The notes below the pieces were generated by a model, which made no database searches, was not told where the DNA came from, and worked only from the letters and a program-made list of their open reading frames with translations. Positions 44,590-55,047 of a stretch of 64,000 nt of DNA are shown piece by piece (position 1 is the stretch's first letter; the number at the start of each line of letters is the position of its first letter). The translations under genes were made by a program, and so were the position numbers. This stretch comes from Erinaceus europaeus (Eukaryota; Chordata; Mammalia; Eulipotyphla; Erinaceidae): positions 114,509,064-114,573,063 of the forward strand of contig NC_080171.1 in assembly GCF_950295315.1 (NCBI RefSeq). Direction: 5' to 3'.

Positions 44590-44680
44590 AAAGAAAGGGG
44601 GGAAAAAAGAAAGAAAAGAAAGAAAGAAAGAAGAAAGAAAGAAAGAAAAGAAAGAAAGAAAGAGAGAGAAAGAAAGAAAT
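44590..44680 (+). repeat. AAAG microsatellite
   Basis: AAAG units with GGG interruptions at the SINE tail. Confidence 0.95.
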
Positions 44681-44934
44681 TCTCAAAGACATCACCTCAA
44701 GATGTACCTGTTTGAGATGAAGTATGTAGGTGGCCTGAGCCAGTCACCCCGACGCTGACCAGCCCCACCCACCCCTGGCCAGTTGAGGGTGGCTGTGTGC
44801 TGCCCTATCAGCTCCATTTCTCTCTGGTCCAGACTGTCACCTTTTTTTTCTGCTCTACTGGCTAAAATCAAAGTGACAGACACGCAGGTCCCCTCTGCAC
44901 ACCCATGTCAAGAAGTCTCTCAGTGCTTCCGCCT

Positions 44935-45062
44935 GAACAGTGTGTCCCTTTCTGTGCACTCAGACTCAAGCCCGGCCCCCGCCACACTGAAAGAATCTGA
45001 TGCTGCGGTCTCTTTACTCTCTGCCTCTGTGCTCCTCCCTCTGTCTAAAAAGGAAAAAAGGA
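44935..45062 (+). repeat. E-type SINE
   Basis: GACTCAAGCCCGGCCCCCGC, CACTGAAAGAATCTGATGCT and CGGTCTCTTTACTCTCTG match the E type at 54109 and 55862. Confidence 0.6.
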
Positions 45063-45328
45063 GATCATTGACCTCGAGCAGCACCAGTATTTTGAGTGTC
45101 CGTTTGGGGAACCTGTCTATACTCACAGATGGGAGCTCTCAGGGGCAGGGCACCCAGACTGACAACAGGTAGTGAGGGGAGGGCCGTGTGCACTGCCAAG
45201 CCCTTCACTAAATGGCACAACAATGCAGATTACAGCCCCTGACACCTGTCAACTCCTTTTGCCACAATCCAAGAATTTTTTAATTAAAAAATACTAAAGA
45301 GCATAGAATGGTGCTCTTGGGGGCTGGG

Positions 45329-45470
45329 TGACAGCACAATGGTTATATGTAAATATCTTTCATGCCTGAAGCTCTGAGGTCTAAGGTTCAATTCCCTGCA
45401 CCATTGTAAGCCAGAGTTGAGCAGTGCTCTGGTCTATCTCTCATTAAAATGATAAAATAAAATGTTTTTA
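45329..45470 (+). repeat. C-type SINE
   Basis: C SINE (GGGCTGGGTGACAGCACAATGG) ending in TAAAATAAAATG. Confidence 0.85.
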
Positions 45471-45477
45471 AAGATAA

Positions 45478-45560
45478 CACTCTCATGCCTGAGACTCTAA
45501 AGTCCAGATTCAATCCTAGCACCTCTATAAACCAGAGATGAGCAAACCTCTGGTTAAAGA
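45478..45560 (+). repeat. C-type SINE fragment
   Basis: Begins at CACTCTCATGCCTGAGACTC; the head is missing. Confidence 0.75.
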
Positions 45561-45566
45561 AAAAGG

Positions 45567-45840
45567 GGAGGGGGGCGGGCAGTAGCACAGCAGGCTAAGC
45601 ACAAGTAGCGCCAAACGCAAGGACTGGTGTTAAGGATTCAGGTTGGAGCCCCCAGCTCCCCACCTGTAGGGGAATCGATTCACAGGCGGTGAAGCAGGTC
45701 TGCAGGTGTCTATCTCTCTGTCTTCCCCTCCTCTCTCCATTTCTCTCTGTCCTATCCAACAACGATGACAACAAAAATAACTACAATAAAATAACAAGGA
45801 CAACAAAATGGAATATATAAAATAAATAAATATTTAAAAA
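45567..45840 (+). repeat. A-type SINE
   Basis: Head GGGGGGCGGGCAGTAGCACAG, tail AATAAATATTTAAAAATT. Confidence 0.9.
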
Positions 45841-45853
45841 TTATTTTTAAAAA

Positions 45854-46032
45854 GGGGGTCAGGTGGTTGCACACCTAGTTGATCGTCCCCACCTGCAGGG
45901 GGAAAGCTTTGCCAGTGATGAAGCAGTGCTGCAGGCGTCTCTGTCTTTCTCCCACTCTTATCACCCCTTTCACTCTCAACTTCTGGCTGTCTCTATCCAA
46001 TAAATAAAAACAATAAAATTTAAAATGATTTT
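45854..46032 (+). repeat. B-type SINE with internal deletion
   Basis: GGGGGTCAGGTGGTTGCACAC joins directly to CCCCACCTGCAGGGGGAAAG; the B box part is lost. Confidence 0.75.
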
Positions 46033-46043
46033 TAAATATGAAT

Positions 46044-46121
46044 TTATTTATTCCCTTTTATTTATTTACTCCCACTTTGCACCACTTGCGCTTAACCCAC
46101 TGTGCTACCACCCAACTCCCA
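46044..46121 (-). repeat. A-type SINE, internally deleted
   Basis: Minus-strand tail (TTTATTTATTCCCTTTTATT) joins directly to the head (TTGCGCTTAACCCACTGTGC). Confidence 0.65.
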
Positions 46122-46148
46122 ATAAAATAATTTTCTAAAAGTAAATAT

Positions 46149-46440
46149 GAGGGAGTCGGGCGGTAGTGCAGCGGGTTAAGCGGACATGGCGCAGAGTGCA
46201 AGGACCGGTTTAATGATCCCAGCTCGAGCCCCCGGCTCCCTACCTGCAGGCAGGTCGCTTCACGAGCAGTGAAGCAGGTCTGCAGGTGTCTATCGTTCTC
46301 TCCCCCTCTCTGTCTTCCCCTCTTCTTTCAGTTTCTCTCTGTCCTATCCAACAACAACGACATCGATAAGAGCAATAATAATAACTACAACAACAATAAA
46401 ACAACAAGGGCAACAAAAGGGAAAATAAATAAATAAATAT
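46149..46440 (+). repeat. A-type ERI SINE
   Basis: Near-intact A SINE (GGGAGTCGGGCGGTAGTGCA). Flanks GTAAATATGA and GCAAATATGA. Confidence 0.93.
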
Positions 46441-46486
46441 TAAGAAAGATATTTTTTAAATCTTTATTTAAAAAAAGCAAATATGA

Positions 46487-46790
46487 GGGAGCTGGGCCGT
46501 AGCACATGGCACAAAGCGCAAGAACCTGAGTAAGGATCCCAGTTTGAGCCCCCGGCTCCCCACCTGCAGGGGGGTCGCTTCACAAGCGGTGAAGCAGGTC
46601 TGCAGGTGTCTGTCTCTCTCTCTCTCTCCCCTTCTCTGTCTTGCCCTCCTCTCTCAATTTCTCTCTGTCCTATCCAACAACTACGGCAGCAATAACAATA
46701 ATAACAACAACAAAGGCAACAAAAATGGAATAAAAATGGTCTCCAGGAGTAGGGGATTTGTAGTGCAGGCACCAAGCATTCAAATAAACT
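46487..46790 (+). repeat. A-type SINE with module F
   Basis: Head GGGAGCTGGGCCGTAGCACA with a deletion in the A box region; module F at 46738-46780. Confidence 0.85.
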
Positions 46791-46859
46791 AAAAGAGAGA
46801 GAAAGAGACCAAACTCTTCAGGACCAGGACAGAGTTTGTTTGTTGGCTTGTTTGTCATC

Positions 46860-48004
46860 ACGGGTGGTTGACTACTCCCAGTCAATTTCTTCGGATCAAG
46901 AAACAGAGACAGACACTGGAACTTTCCCCAGTGCAACAAGAACTGGGCTCCAACCTGGATCAAGAAGGCAAAGAATTCTTAGAACTGCCACAAAAAAAGA
47001 AGAAGCACGATTCACTGAAGAAGACGTCAGCAAAATGGAGTTCATCAACACTTGGAATGTCTGTGAAAGGCCCTGCTAGGAAGACGTGACCACAAGTCAC
47101 ACATGGGGGAAAAATATTTCCAAATCATATTCAATAAGGATGTATTTATTAAATATGTCAAGGACCCTCCAAACCCAACACTAAAATAAAAAACAAACAA
47201 ATGTGTTGGAAAATGAGCAGAAGACATGACAGACACTTCACCAGAAGACACACATATGGCACACAGCACACACAATATGTTTAACATCCTTAGCCACGAA
47301 GGAAACACCAGTTAGACTCACAGTGAGCTGTCATCACGTCTATCAGAATTGTCTAAGGCAAAAAATCAGCAAGGCACCAAACACTATCTGAACTCGGTCA
47401 CTCAAACACTGCTCGAAGGAGTATAAAATGGCACGTTTTGGAACGTCTGGGAACGTTTGAAGAGTCTTTTCGAAAGAAATACAAAATCGGGAGTCGGGCA
47501 GTAGCACAGCAGGTTAAGCGCACGTGGCACAAAGCACAAGGACCGGTAAGGATCCCAGTTCAAGACCCTGGCTCCCCACCTGCAAGGGAGTCGCTTCACA
47601 GGCAGTGAAGCAGGTCTGCAGGTGTCTCTCTATCTCCCCCTTCTCTCTCAATTTCTCTCTGTCTCTATCCCATAGCAAATAAATAAAGTTAAAAAATTAA
47701 AACAAAAAACTTTAAAAAAAAAAAAAGGAATACAAAATTACCACAGGGTGGGGTAGTTGCAACCCAGGGATTTCCAGAGAAGGGGAGACTTATGTTCCCA
47801 TGAACCCTGCATATTAATGTGAGGAAATTTTATATTCTATGAACAGCCTGGATGCCAAGGGGGAGATGACTGGACATTGACACCTCCATACCAGTAGACA
47901 CTGCCCAGCAGTGAAGATGGATGTCCCCCGAGGCACATGACAGCCTGGATAGGTCTTTCAAGATCAATACTGAGTGAGAAAGCAAGTTCTAAAAGGGCCC
48001 TGTC
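46860..48004 (+). repeat. Ancient L1 ORF2 and 3' end remnant, split by an A SINE
   Basis: Decayed L1: AAAGAATTCTTAGAACTGCC, GAGCAGAAGACATGACAGAC (AEDM-like) and the block to 47488, then continuing at about 47725. It is older and of a different subfamily from the two full-length copies. An A SINE (47489-47700) interrupts it, with GAATACAAAAT-type flanks. Confidence 0.55.
47489..47700 (+). repeat. A-type SINE with B-like tail
   Basis: Head GGGAGTCGGGCAGTAGCACA, but the tail is CTCTGTCTCTATCCCATAGC followed by AAATAAATAAAG, as in B SINEs. A similar chimera is at 61458. Confidence 0.88.
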
Positions 48005-48007
48005 AGG

Positions 48008-48195
48008 GCGGAGGGTAGATAGCATAATGGTTATGCAAACAGACTCTTATGCCTGAGGCTCCAAAGTCCCAGGTTCAATCCCCACATCACTATAAGCCAG
48101 AGCTGAAGAGTGCTTTGGTTGAAAAAAAAAAATTACCTGTCTGCAGAAAAATAATAGTAAAACAAAATTTTAAAAAGTAATATTGAAAAAAAATT
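48008..48195 (+). repeat. C-type SINE
   Basis: C SINE with long A-rich tail and a 13-bp target-site duplication AAAAGGGCCCTGT on both sides. Confidence 0.93.
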
Positions 48196-48242
48196 AAAAA
48201 ATAAAAGGGCCCTGTGCTGTATGATCCCAATTGTAGAGGGGT

Positions 48243-48459
48243 CTTTTTTTTAATGTTTTGTATTATCTTTATTAATTTGCTGTATAGAGACAGCCAGAAA
48301 TCAAGAGGGAAGGGGGAAATAGAGAGAGGGAGAGAGACCTGCAACACTGCTTCATCATTAGCAAAGCTTTTCCTCTTCAGGTGGGGCCTGAGGGCTTGAA
48401 GCTGGGTCCTTTTACATTGCAACATGTGTGCTCAACCAGTTGTGCCACCACCCAGCCCT
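48243..48459 (-). repeat. B-type SINE
   Basis: Minus-strand B SINE ending in GTGCCACCACCCAGCCC. Confidence 0.88.
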
Positions 48460-48465
48460 GATTCT

Positions 48466-48680
48466 TTTTTTAATTATATTTTTATTTATTTATTATTGGA
48501 TAGAGACAGAGAGAAACCGGGAGTGGGGGAGGAGAGAAAGAGGGAAAGAGAGAGACATCTGTAGCCCTGCTTCATCATTCATGAAACTTTTCCCCTGCAG
48601 GTGAAGACCAGGGGGCTTGAACCTGGGTCTTTGCACTGTAACGTGTGTGCTTAACCATGTTCATCACCGCCTGGCCCCAT
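48466..48680 (-). repeat. B-type SINE
   Basis: Second minus-strand B SINE in tandem with the previous one. Confidence 0.88.
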
Positions 48681-48884
48681 GCACTTGTAGAGGATTTTTG
48701 AAATGGTAAACTTATAAAAATAGTCAGTGAGAAAGGAGCTAGGGATATGTAAGGCTCTAAATGAATCCTTGTAGAGGAGGAGGTGTGTGTTTGTGTCAGT
48801 GTCTTCCTGAATATAGCCCAGTGTGTCAATCCTGCAAGGTGTTACTACTGCCAGTGGCTGGGGGGGGGGGGCAGCGGGAATCAG

Positions 48885-49160
48885 GGCTGGAATCAGGCAG
48901 CTGGAAACAGCGGCACACATTGCTGTGCTGGAGGATTCCAGTTCAAGCCTCTGTTTTCCCTTCTGCAGAAGGGAAGCGTCACAAGTGGTGAAACAGTGCT
49001 GCAGGAGTCTCTCTTTCTCGCTCCCTCTCTATTTCTCTGTTTCTATCAAAGAAAAAGGAAGCAGAAAGGAAAAAAGATGGCCACTGGTAGCAATGGAGTC
49101 ATTCATTGTACAGGCACTGAGCCCCACGATAACCTTGTTGGCGAAAACTAATTAATTAAC
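48885..49160 (+). repeat. Old B-type SINE with module F
   Basis: GGATTCCAGTTCAAGCCTCT covers the B box; module F at 49078-49140 is diverged. Confidence 0.6.
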
Positions 49161-49197
49161 TAGGGTGCTTGGGATTTCTGCATTATTTCTTGCCTTT

Positions 49198-49492
49198 CTT
49201 TTTTTTTAATATTTATTTATTTATTCCCTTTTGTTGCCCTTGTTGTTTTATTGTTGTGGTTATTGTTGTTGTTATTGATGTCGTCATTGTTGGATAGGGC
49301 AGAGAGAAATGGAGAGAGGAGGGGAAGACAGAGAGGGGGAGAGAAAGACAGACACCTGCAGACCTGCTTCACCGCCTGTGAAGCGACTCCCCTACAGGTG
49401 GGGAGCCGGGGGGCCTCAAACCGGGATCCTCATGCCAGTCCTTGTGCTTTGCGCCATGTTCGCTTAACCTGTTGCGCTACCGCCCGACTCCC
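49198..49492 (-). repeat. A-type ERI SINE
   Basis: Intact minus-strand A SINE with target-site duplication TCTGCRTTATTTCTTG. Confidence 0.95.
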
Positions 49493-49619
49493 ATATCTGC
49501 GTTATTTCTTGTAACTGCATTTGATTTTACAATTCTTTTTTTTCCCCTTTGAGACTTTGCTTGGGCTTTATACCTATGCAGTTCTACTGTTCTCATCAGA
49601 ATCAGTCTCTCTCTCTTGA

Positions 49620-49775
49620 TAGAGGATGAAAGAGGAGAGAGAAGAGAGACATCATATTACTACTGCAGTAGTTATAAAGCTTTCCCTTTGCATGGCTATG
49701 TAGTGGCCAGGGGCTCCAACCTGGGCCCTCACATAGGAAGTGTGCTTTCTACCAGGTGAGCTACATCCAGGCCAC
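49620..49775 (-). repeat. Old SINE
   Basis: Minus-strand SINE with GGGGCTCCAACCTGGGCCCT and GGTGAGCTACATCCAGGCC. Confidence 0.55.
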
Positions 49776-49817
49776 CTCTGTGACTCTGGAAATAAAGAGT
49801 TCCATTTACAACAGTGA

Positions 49818-49945
49818 CTGTGGCTGAGAAGATAACTCAGTATTAGAGTGCTGGACTTGCATGCCTGAGGCCCGGAGACAGCAGGTTCAATCCCTGACAG
49901 CACCATATGCCAGAGCTGAGTGGTGATCTCTCTGTATCTTTTTCT
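49818..49945 (+). repeat. Old tRNA-like SINE
   Basis: GTGGCTGAGAAGATAACTCA, GTTCAATCCCTGACAGCACC and CCAGAGCTGAGTGGTGATCT; a relative of type C and of 41578. Confidence 0.55.
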
Positions 49946-50058
49946 CTCCTTTTATTTTTTTCTTTCTTTCTTCTCACTTTTTATAGTGACTTCATAGTGT
50001 TTTACAAAATTAAAAAATTTCAAAGGTATAACTTTATACCCACACATAGTGTGTGTGA

Positions 50059-50105
50059 GTTCTTTCTTTCTTTCTTTCTTTCTTTCCTTTCTTTCTTTCT
50101 TTTTT
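50059..50105 (+). repeat. CTTT microsatellite
   Basis: TTTC units, the complement-strand tail of the B SINE that follows. Confidence 0.92.
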
Positions 50106-50305
50106 TTACCTTTATTTATTGGATAGAGACATCCAGCAATTGAGAGGATAGGAGGAGATAGAGAAGAAAAGACAGGGAGACTCCTATAGACCTGCTTCAC
50201 CACTCACAAAGCTTTCCACCTGCAGGTGAAGTCTGGGGGCTCAAACCTAAGCAAGTCCTTGCGCATTGTAATGTGCTTAATCAAGTGCACCACCACCAGC
50301 TCCCC
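50106..50305 (-). repeat. B-type SINE
   Basis: Minus-strand B SINE ending CACCACCACCAGCTCCCC. Confidence 0.85.
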
Positions 50306-50347
50306 CTCTCTCCCTCTCTCTCTCTCCTCAAAATAAATGAATCTAAT

Positions 50348-50500
50348 GATGGCGGGGAATAGCACGGCTAGTAGAGTATGGGACTGTTTGACCCAGGCAC
50401 TACATGTACCAGAATAGCATTCTTCCCTCTCCTTCTCCCTCTTCCCTCTCCCTCTCCCTCTCCCTCTCCCTCTCCCTCTCCCTCTCTCTCTCTCTTTCTC
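50348..50500 (+). repeat. tRNA-like SINE with CTCCCT run
   Basis: Head GGCGGGGAATAGCACGGCTA, then a CTCCCT hexamer run (50437-50486). Confidence 0.6.
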
Positions 50501-50562
50501 ATATGAAACTCACTCAGCCTCATATGGAATAAAGTTAGCCATAAAAAAGTAAAATGTTAGGG

Positions 50563-50700
50563 TGGAGGTAGCATAATAATGGCTATGCAAACATACTTTC
50601 TTGCCTGAGGCTCCAAAGTCCCAGGTTCAATCCCCAGCACCACTACAAATCAGAGCAGAGTGCTATGGTAAAGAAGGAAAAAAAAAAAAAAAAGCATGTG
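50563..50700 (+). repeat. C-type SINE
   Basis: C SINE flanked by AAGTAAAATGTTA (50548) and AAGTAAAATGTTTA (50708). Confidence 0.9.
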
Positions 50701-50720
50701 TTAAAGGTAAGTAAAATGTT

Positions 50721-51012
50721 TAGGGAGTCGGGCGGTGGTAGAGCAGCGGGTTAAGCGCAGGCGGCGCAAAGCGCAAGGACTGGCATAAGGATCCCGGTTT
50801 AAGCCCCTGGCTCCCCACCTGCAGGGGAGTGGCTTTATAGGAGGTGACGCAGGTCTGCAGGTGTCTGTCTTTCTCTCCCCCTCTCTGTCTTCCCCTCCTC
50901 TCTCAATTTTTTTCTGTCCTATCCAACAATAATGACATCAATAACAACAACAATTACTACAACAATAAAACAACAAGGGCAACAAAAGGAAATAAATAAA
51001 TAAATATTTTTT
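50721..51012 (+). repeat. A-type ERI SINE
   Basis: A SINE (GGGAGTCGGGCGGTGGTAGA) flanked by AAGTAAAATGTTTA at 50708 and 51018. Confidence 0.93.
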
Positions 51013-51045
51013 TAAAAAGTAAAATGTTTAAATAAAAATTATGGC

Positions 51046-51374
51046 TGGGGGTCAGGCGGTAGCGCAGCGGGTTAAACGCAGGTGGTGCAAAGCCCAAGGA
51101 CCTGCGTAAGGATCCCGGTTTGAGCCCCCGGCTCCCCACCTCCAGGGGAGTCGCTTCACAGGCAGTGAACCAGGTCTGCAGGTGTCTATCTTTCCCCCTC
51201 TGTTTCCCCCTCCTCTCTCCATTTCTCTCTGTCTTATCCAACAACGATGACATCAATGGCAACAATGGCAATAATGACAACAAGGGCAACAAGAACAAAA
51301 AAAAATGAGGGGACCTCCAGGAACAGTGTAAGGAGGCACGGATCCCCAGCAAAAACCCTACAGGCAAAAAAAAA
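51046..51374 (+). repeat. A-type SINE with shortened module F
   Basis: Head GGGGGTCAGGCGGTAGCGCA; module F is cut down (GACCTCCAGGAACAGTGTAA). Confidence 0.88.
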
Positions 51375-51399
51375 AATGGCTGATGAAATCCTTTGGAGG

Positions 51400-51515
51400 G
51401 TGAGCGGTAGATATCATAATAGTTATGCAAAGAGATTCTCCTGCCTGAGGCTCCCAAGTCTCATGTTCAATCCCCCCGCACCACCATACCAATAAGTGCT
51501 CTGGACAAAAAGAAA
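51400..51515 (+). repeat. C-type SINE
   Basis: C SINE (GAGCGGTAGATATCATAATAG) preceded by AAATCCTTTGG, which recurs downstream. Confidence 0.85.
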
Positions 51516-51535
51516 GAGTGCAAGAGAGAGAAGAA

Positions 51536-51574
<39 letters not shown>

Positions 51575-51609
51575 GAAGGAAGGAAGGAAGGAAGGAAGGA
51601 AGGAAGGAA

Positions 51610-51650
<41 letters not shown>

Positions 51651-51677
51651 GAAGAAAGAGAGAGAGAAAGAAAGAAA
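51516..51677 (+). repeat. AAAG/AAGG polypurine microsatellite
   Basis: About 160 bp of AAAG and AAGG units from the C SINE tail. Confidence 0.95.
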
Positions 51678-51681
51678 TCCT

Positions 51682-51966
51682 GGGGCCAGGTTGTTGCACA
51701 CCTGGTTGAGCGCACATGTACAGTACATAAGGACCAGGGTTCAAGCCTCTGGTCCCCACCTGCAGGGGGAAAGCTTTGCAAGTGGTGAAGCAACAGTCCA
51801 GGTGTCTCTCTGTTTCTCTCCATCACTTCCTCCCCCTCTTCTTCTTGATTTCTGGCTGTCCAATGAGCAAATAAAGATAACAAAAAATTAAAATAAAGAA
51901 AACTTTAAAAATAAAGAAAAAAAAGGAAGGAAGGAAGGAAGGAAGGAAGGAAGGAAGGAAGGAAGA
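51682..51966 (+). repeat. B-type SINE with AAGG tail
   Basis: B SINE (GGGGCCAGGTTGTTGCACAC) with its tail grown into AAGG units (51925-51963). AAATCCTTTGG follows. Confidence 0.9.
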
Positions 51967-52007
51967 AATCCTTTGGCTCTCTAGTCACTCAGAAAATCCT
52001 AACTTCT

Positions 52008-52176
52008 TCTTCTAGCGTTTGCCCTTCTTCCGTAGCCAGTCAACAGCGTCAAGTTGAGCCTGATGTCAAGTTTCGAGACCTCCTTTGAATCTGGAGAGGT
52101 GGCAGTCTTGACTATGTGGGTCATAGTCTGTCTGGAGCCGCAGGGGCAGTTCGGGTCGTCTCTGGCTCCCCAGCGA
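52008..52176 (-). mobile_element. 3' end of the non-L1 LINE, copy 3
   Basis: Minus-strand copy from GCTGGGGAGCCAGAGACGAC to the stop followed by GAAGAAGAAG. It encodes PNCPCGSRQTMTHIV and then a one-base loss shifts the frame. Confidence 0.7.
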
Positions 52177-52179
52177 ATC

Positions 52180-52985
52180 TTTAGTAGAACCCAAAATGGA
52201 AATAACCTTCTGAGCCCTGGCACCTGAATCCCCCTTGGCCCTGAATCGCTTCCTGTCACCAGTATACTCTGCTCTGTGACACAGGCATCCCACCACCTTA
52301 GCTCCTGTTCTGGGTATAGTTACCAGTCCTCACTCATCACCCAGCTCAGGGGCTGCAGGACAGATCACTCGGGCCTGGTGTCACAGTTCCAACCAGACTG
52401 TGAGTCCCACAAGAATGATATGGGCCCCGTTCAGAGACAGGCTCCATTCCTGCTTCCACAACAGGAAGCTACCCTTCAGAAGGTGATGTAATTGCCACGG
52501 TCATGCCACTTGGTACCAGCAAAGGACACAGCCAGGCCTACAGGGCGGGTCCCAAGAGCTGAAGGCAAAGTGGAAAGTGTGTGGAGTGAGAGTCCCATTA
52601 GCAGAGAGGAAGCCAAAGGTCGGAGCTGCTGGACGGAGCCTTCTTCATTCAGCCAGTGGATCACCACTGCTGAGCAGCCTCCAGAAAGAGAAAAAGCGCC
52701 GGTCACCTCAGGGGGAGGGGACTCTAATAGCTCTCCTTCACTGCCCCCCCCACACACACACTCATCAGAGTCCCAGCTGATTACAGTGGCAAACAGTCTC
52801 TGGAGCTGAAGCACTTCCAGCCCCAGGGACCAAAGCTCAAGCTATCATTCATTCTCTCCACAGCAGGACAGAGCCACCAAAAAAGCCAAGCTAGGAAAAG
52901 GGTCCAAGCTAGGACTTGGACAGGGGGTACCCTTCTGGCTTTCAGGCCTCACGCAAACCTCACTGACTGGTGGCCCTAGAAATAG
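52180..52985. other. Unique DNA without a gene call
   Basis: About 800 bp, GC-rich, no recognised repeat. Overlapping open frames on both strands (112 and 105 codons) match nothing I know. Confidence 0.45.
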
Positions 52986-52992
52986 ACAAGGT

Positions 52993-53262
52993 AGGGGATC
53001 AGGTGGTGGAGCACTGGGTTAAGCTCACATAGTGCAAAGCAAGGACCCACTCAAGGATCCCGGTTTGAGCCCACGACTCCCCACCTGCAGGGGGTCACTT
53101 CACAAGAGGTGAAGCAGGTCCACAGGTCTCTCTCTCTCCCTGTCTCTCTCCCCTCTCAATTTCTCTCTGGCCTATTCTATAAAATGGAAAAAATGGCCTT
53201 CAGGAGCAGTGGTTTCATAATGCTAGCACTGAGCCCCAGCAATAATCCTGGAGGAAAAAACA
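52993..53262 (+). repeat. SINE with module F
   Basis: Head GGGGATCAGGTGGTGGAGCA, B box GGTTTGAGCCC and module F; AAATAGACAAGG lies before it. Confidence 0.88.
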
Positions 53263-53293
<31 letters not shown>

Positions 53294-53340
53294 AAGGAAG
53301 GAAGAAAGAAAGAAAGGAAGGGAGGAAGACAGAGAGAGAC
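53263..53340 (+). repeat. AAAG/GAGA microsatellite
   Basis: Purine run from the SINE tail. Confidence 0.93.
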
Positions 53341-53345
53341 AAGGC

Positions 53346-53555
53346 TAGGGGCCAGGCAGTAGTGCACCTGGTTAAGTACACACATTACAGTGCATAAGGA
53401 CCAAGGTTCAAGCCCCTGGTCCCCACCTGCACCTGCAAGGGGAAAGCTTCACAAGTGGTGAAGCAGGGCTGTAGATGTCTGTCTCTTTTACTCTCTCCCC
53501 TTCCAATTTCTGTCTCTATGCAATAATAAAAATAAATAAATAAAATATTTAAAAA
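53346..53555 (+). repeat. B-type SINE
   Basis: Head GGGGCCAGGCAGTAGTGCAC, with a duplicated CACCTG in the core (CACCTGCACCTGCAAGGGG). Confidence 0.9.
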
Positions 53556-53562
53556 ATAAATA

Positions 53563-53764
53563 GACGGGGCTGGGTGGTGGTGTACCTGTTTGAGCATACA
53601 TGTTACAATGCACAAGGACCCAGGTTTGAGTCCCCGGTCCTCACCTGCAGGGAAAACTTTATGAGCGGTGAAGCAGTGTTGCAGGTGTCTCTCTGTCTCT
53701 CTTCCTCTCTATCCCCCCCTTCCCTCTCAATTTCTGACTGTCTCTATCCAATAAATAAATAAAA
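53563..53764 (+). repeat. B-type SINE
   Basis: Head GGGGCTGGGTGGTGGTGTAC, tail ATAAATAAATAAAAAG. Confidence 0.92.
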
Positions 53765-54040
53765 AGAGCATGTGGCACAAAGGATAAGGACCGGTGTAAG
53801 GATCCCGGTTCGAGCCCCCGGCTCCCCACCTGCAGGGGAATCATTTCACAGGCGGTGAAACAGGTCTGCAAGTGTCTGTCTTTCTCTCCCCTCTCTTTCT
53901 TCCCCTCCTCTCTCCATTTCGCTCTGTCCTATCCAACAACAGCATCAACAACAACAATAATAATAACCACAATAATAAAGCAAGGCAACAAACAGGAATA
54001 AATAAATATTTAAAAAAATGAAAAGATAACAAAAAATTTT
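53765..54040 (+). repeat. A-type SINE, 5' truncated
   Basis: Begins inside the head (GAGCATGTGGCACAAAGGAT) with no A box; AAATAGACAAG follows it. Confidence 0.88.
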
Positions 54041-54108
54041 TAAAAGAAGAAATAGACAAGAATAATTAAGGAAAGGAAAGAGGAAGAAATTCAGGGTGAG
54101 CAAAAGAG

Positions 54109-54540
54109 TTTCCTTGGCTAGACACTGCTTTATTATGTGCCAGGCGCAGGTTCAAACCTGGCCCCACTGCACTGAAGAAAGGCTCAGTGCAGGGGGTCAG
54201 GCGGTAGAGCAGCGGGTTAAACGCATGCGGCACCAAGTGCAAGGACCAGTGTAAGGATCCCAGTTCAAGCCCCCAGTTCCCCACCTGCAGGGAAGTCACT
54301 TCACAAGCGGTGAAGCAGGTCTGCAGGTGTCTATCTTTCTCTTCCCCTCCCTGTCTTCCCCTCCTTTCTCCATTTCTCTCTGTCCTATTCAACAATGACA
54401 ACAACAATAATAACTGCAACAGCAATAAAAAACAATGGCAACAAAAGTGAAAATAAATAAACAAATATTTTGATTTAAAAAAAGTTCAATGCTATGGTCT
54501 CTCTCTGCCTTTGTGTCTTTATCTAAAATAAAAAATAAAT
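54109..54540 (+). repeat. E-type SINE split by an A SINE
   Basis: First part 54109-54189 (GTTCAAACCTGGCCCCACTG), second part 54485-54540 (ATGCTATGGTCTCTCTCTGC). The A SINE at 54190-54480 lies between. Confidence 0.7.
54190..54480 (+). repeat. A-type SINE inside an E SINE
   Basis: Head GGGGGTCAGGCGGTAGAGCA with complete tail. Confidence 0.93.
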
Positions 54541-54659
54541 AGAATTTAAGAAGTGATAAGACAGTAAATTTACTTTCTCTGTGTTTAAGCTCCCAGGAAA
54601 CCTCATCTTCCCTTTGGTAATTCTCAGTGATACAGAATTTTTTAAAAGATTTTATCTAC

Positions 54660-54955
54660 TTGGGTGTTGGGTGGTAGCACAGCGGGTTAAGCGCACGTGG
54701 CACAAAGCACGAGGACCAGCTTAAGGATCCCGGTTCGAGCCCCTGGCTTCCCACCTGCAGAGGGGTCGCTTCACAAGCGGTGAAGCAGGTCCGTAGGTGT
54801 CTATCTTTCTCTCCCCCTCTCTGTCTTCCCCTCCTTTCTCAATTTCTCTGTCCCACAACAACAGCAACAATAATAAACAACAACAAAATGGCCTCCAGAA
54901 ATAGTGGTTTCACAGTGCAGGCACCAGACCCTAGCAATAACCCTGGAGGCAAAAA
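54660..54955 (+). repeat. A-type SINE with module F
   Basis: Head GGGTGTTGGGTGGTAGCACA, shortened tail joined to module F (ATGGCCTCCAGAAATAGTGG). Confidence 0.9.
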
Positions 54956-55047
54956 AGAAAAGTTGCCTTGTTGCTCAGTTGAGGTTCCAGATCACTGGTA
55001 GAGGGTTGTTGTATTCACATAGGCTTACATATAGAAACTTAATTTCT

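Noticed and set aside
49251..49514. Recurrent frame with MERGGEDREGERKTDTCRPAS-like text at many places
   Set aside because: It is the antisense body of A-type SINEs; the same text appears wherever such a SINE occurs.
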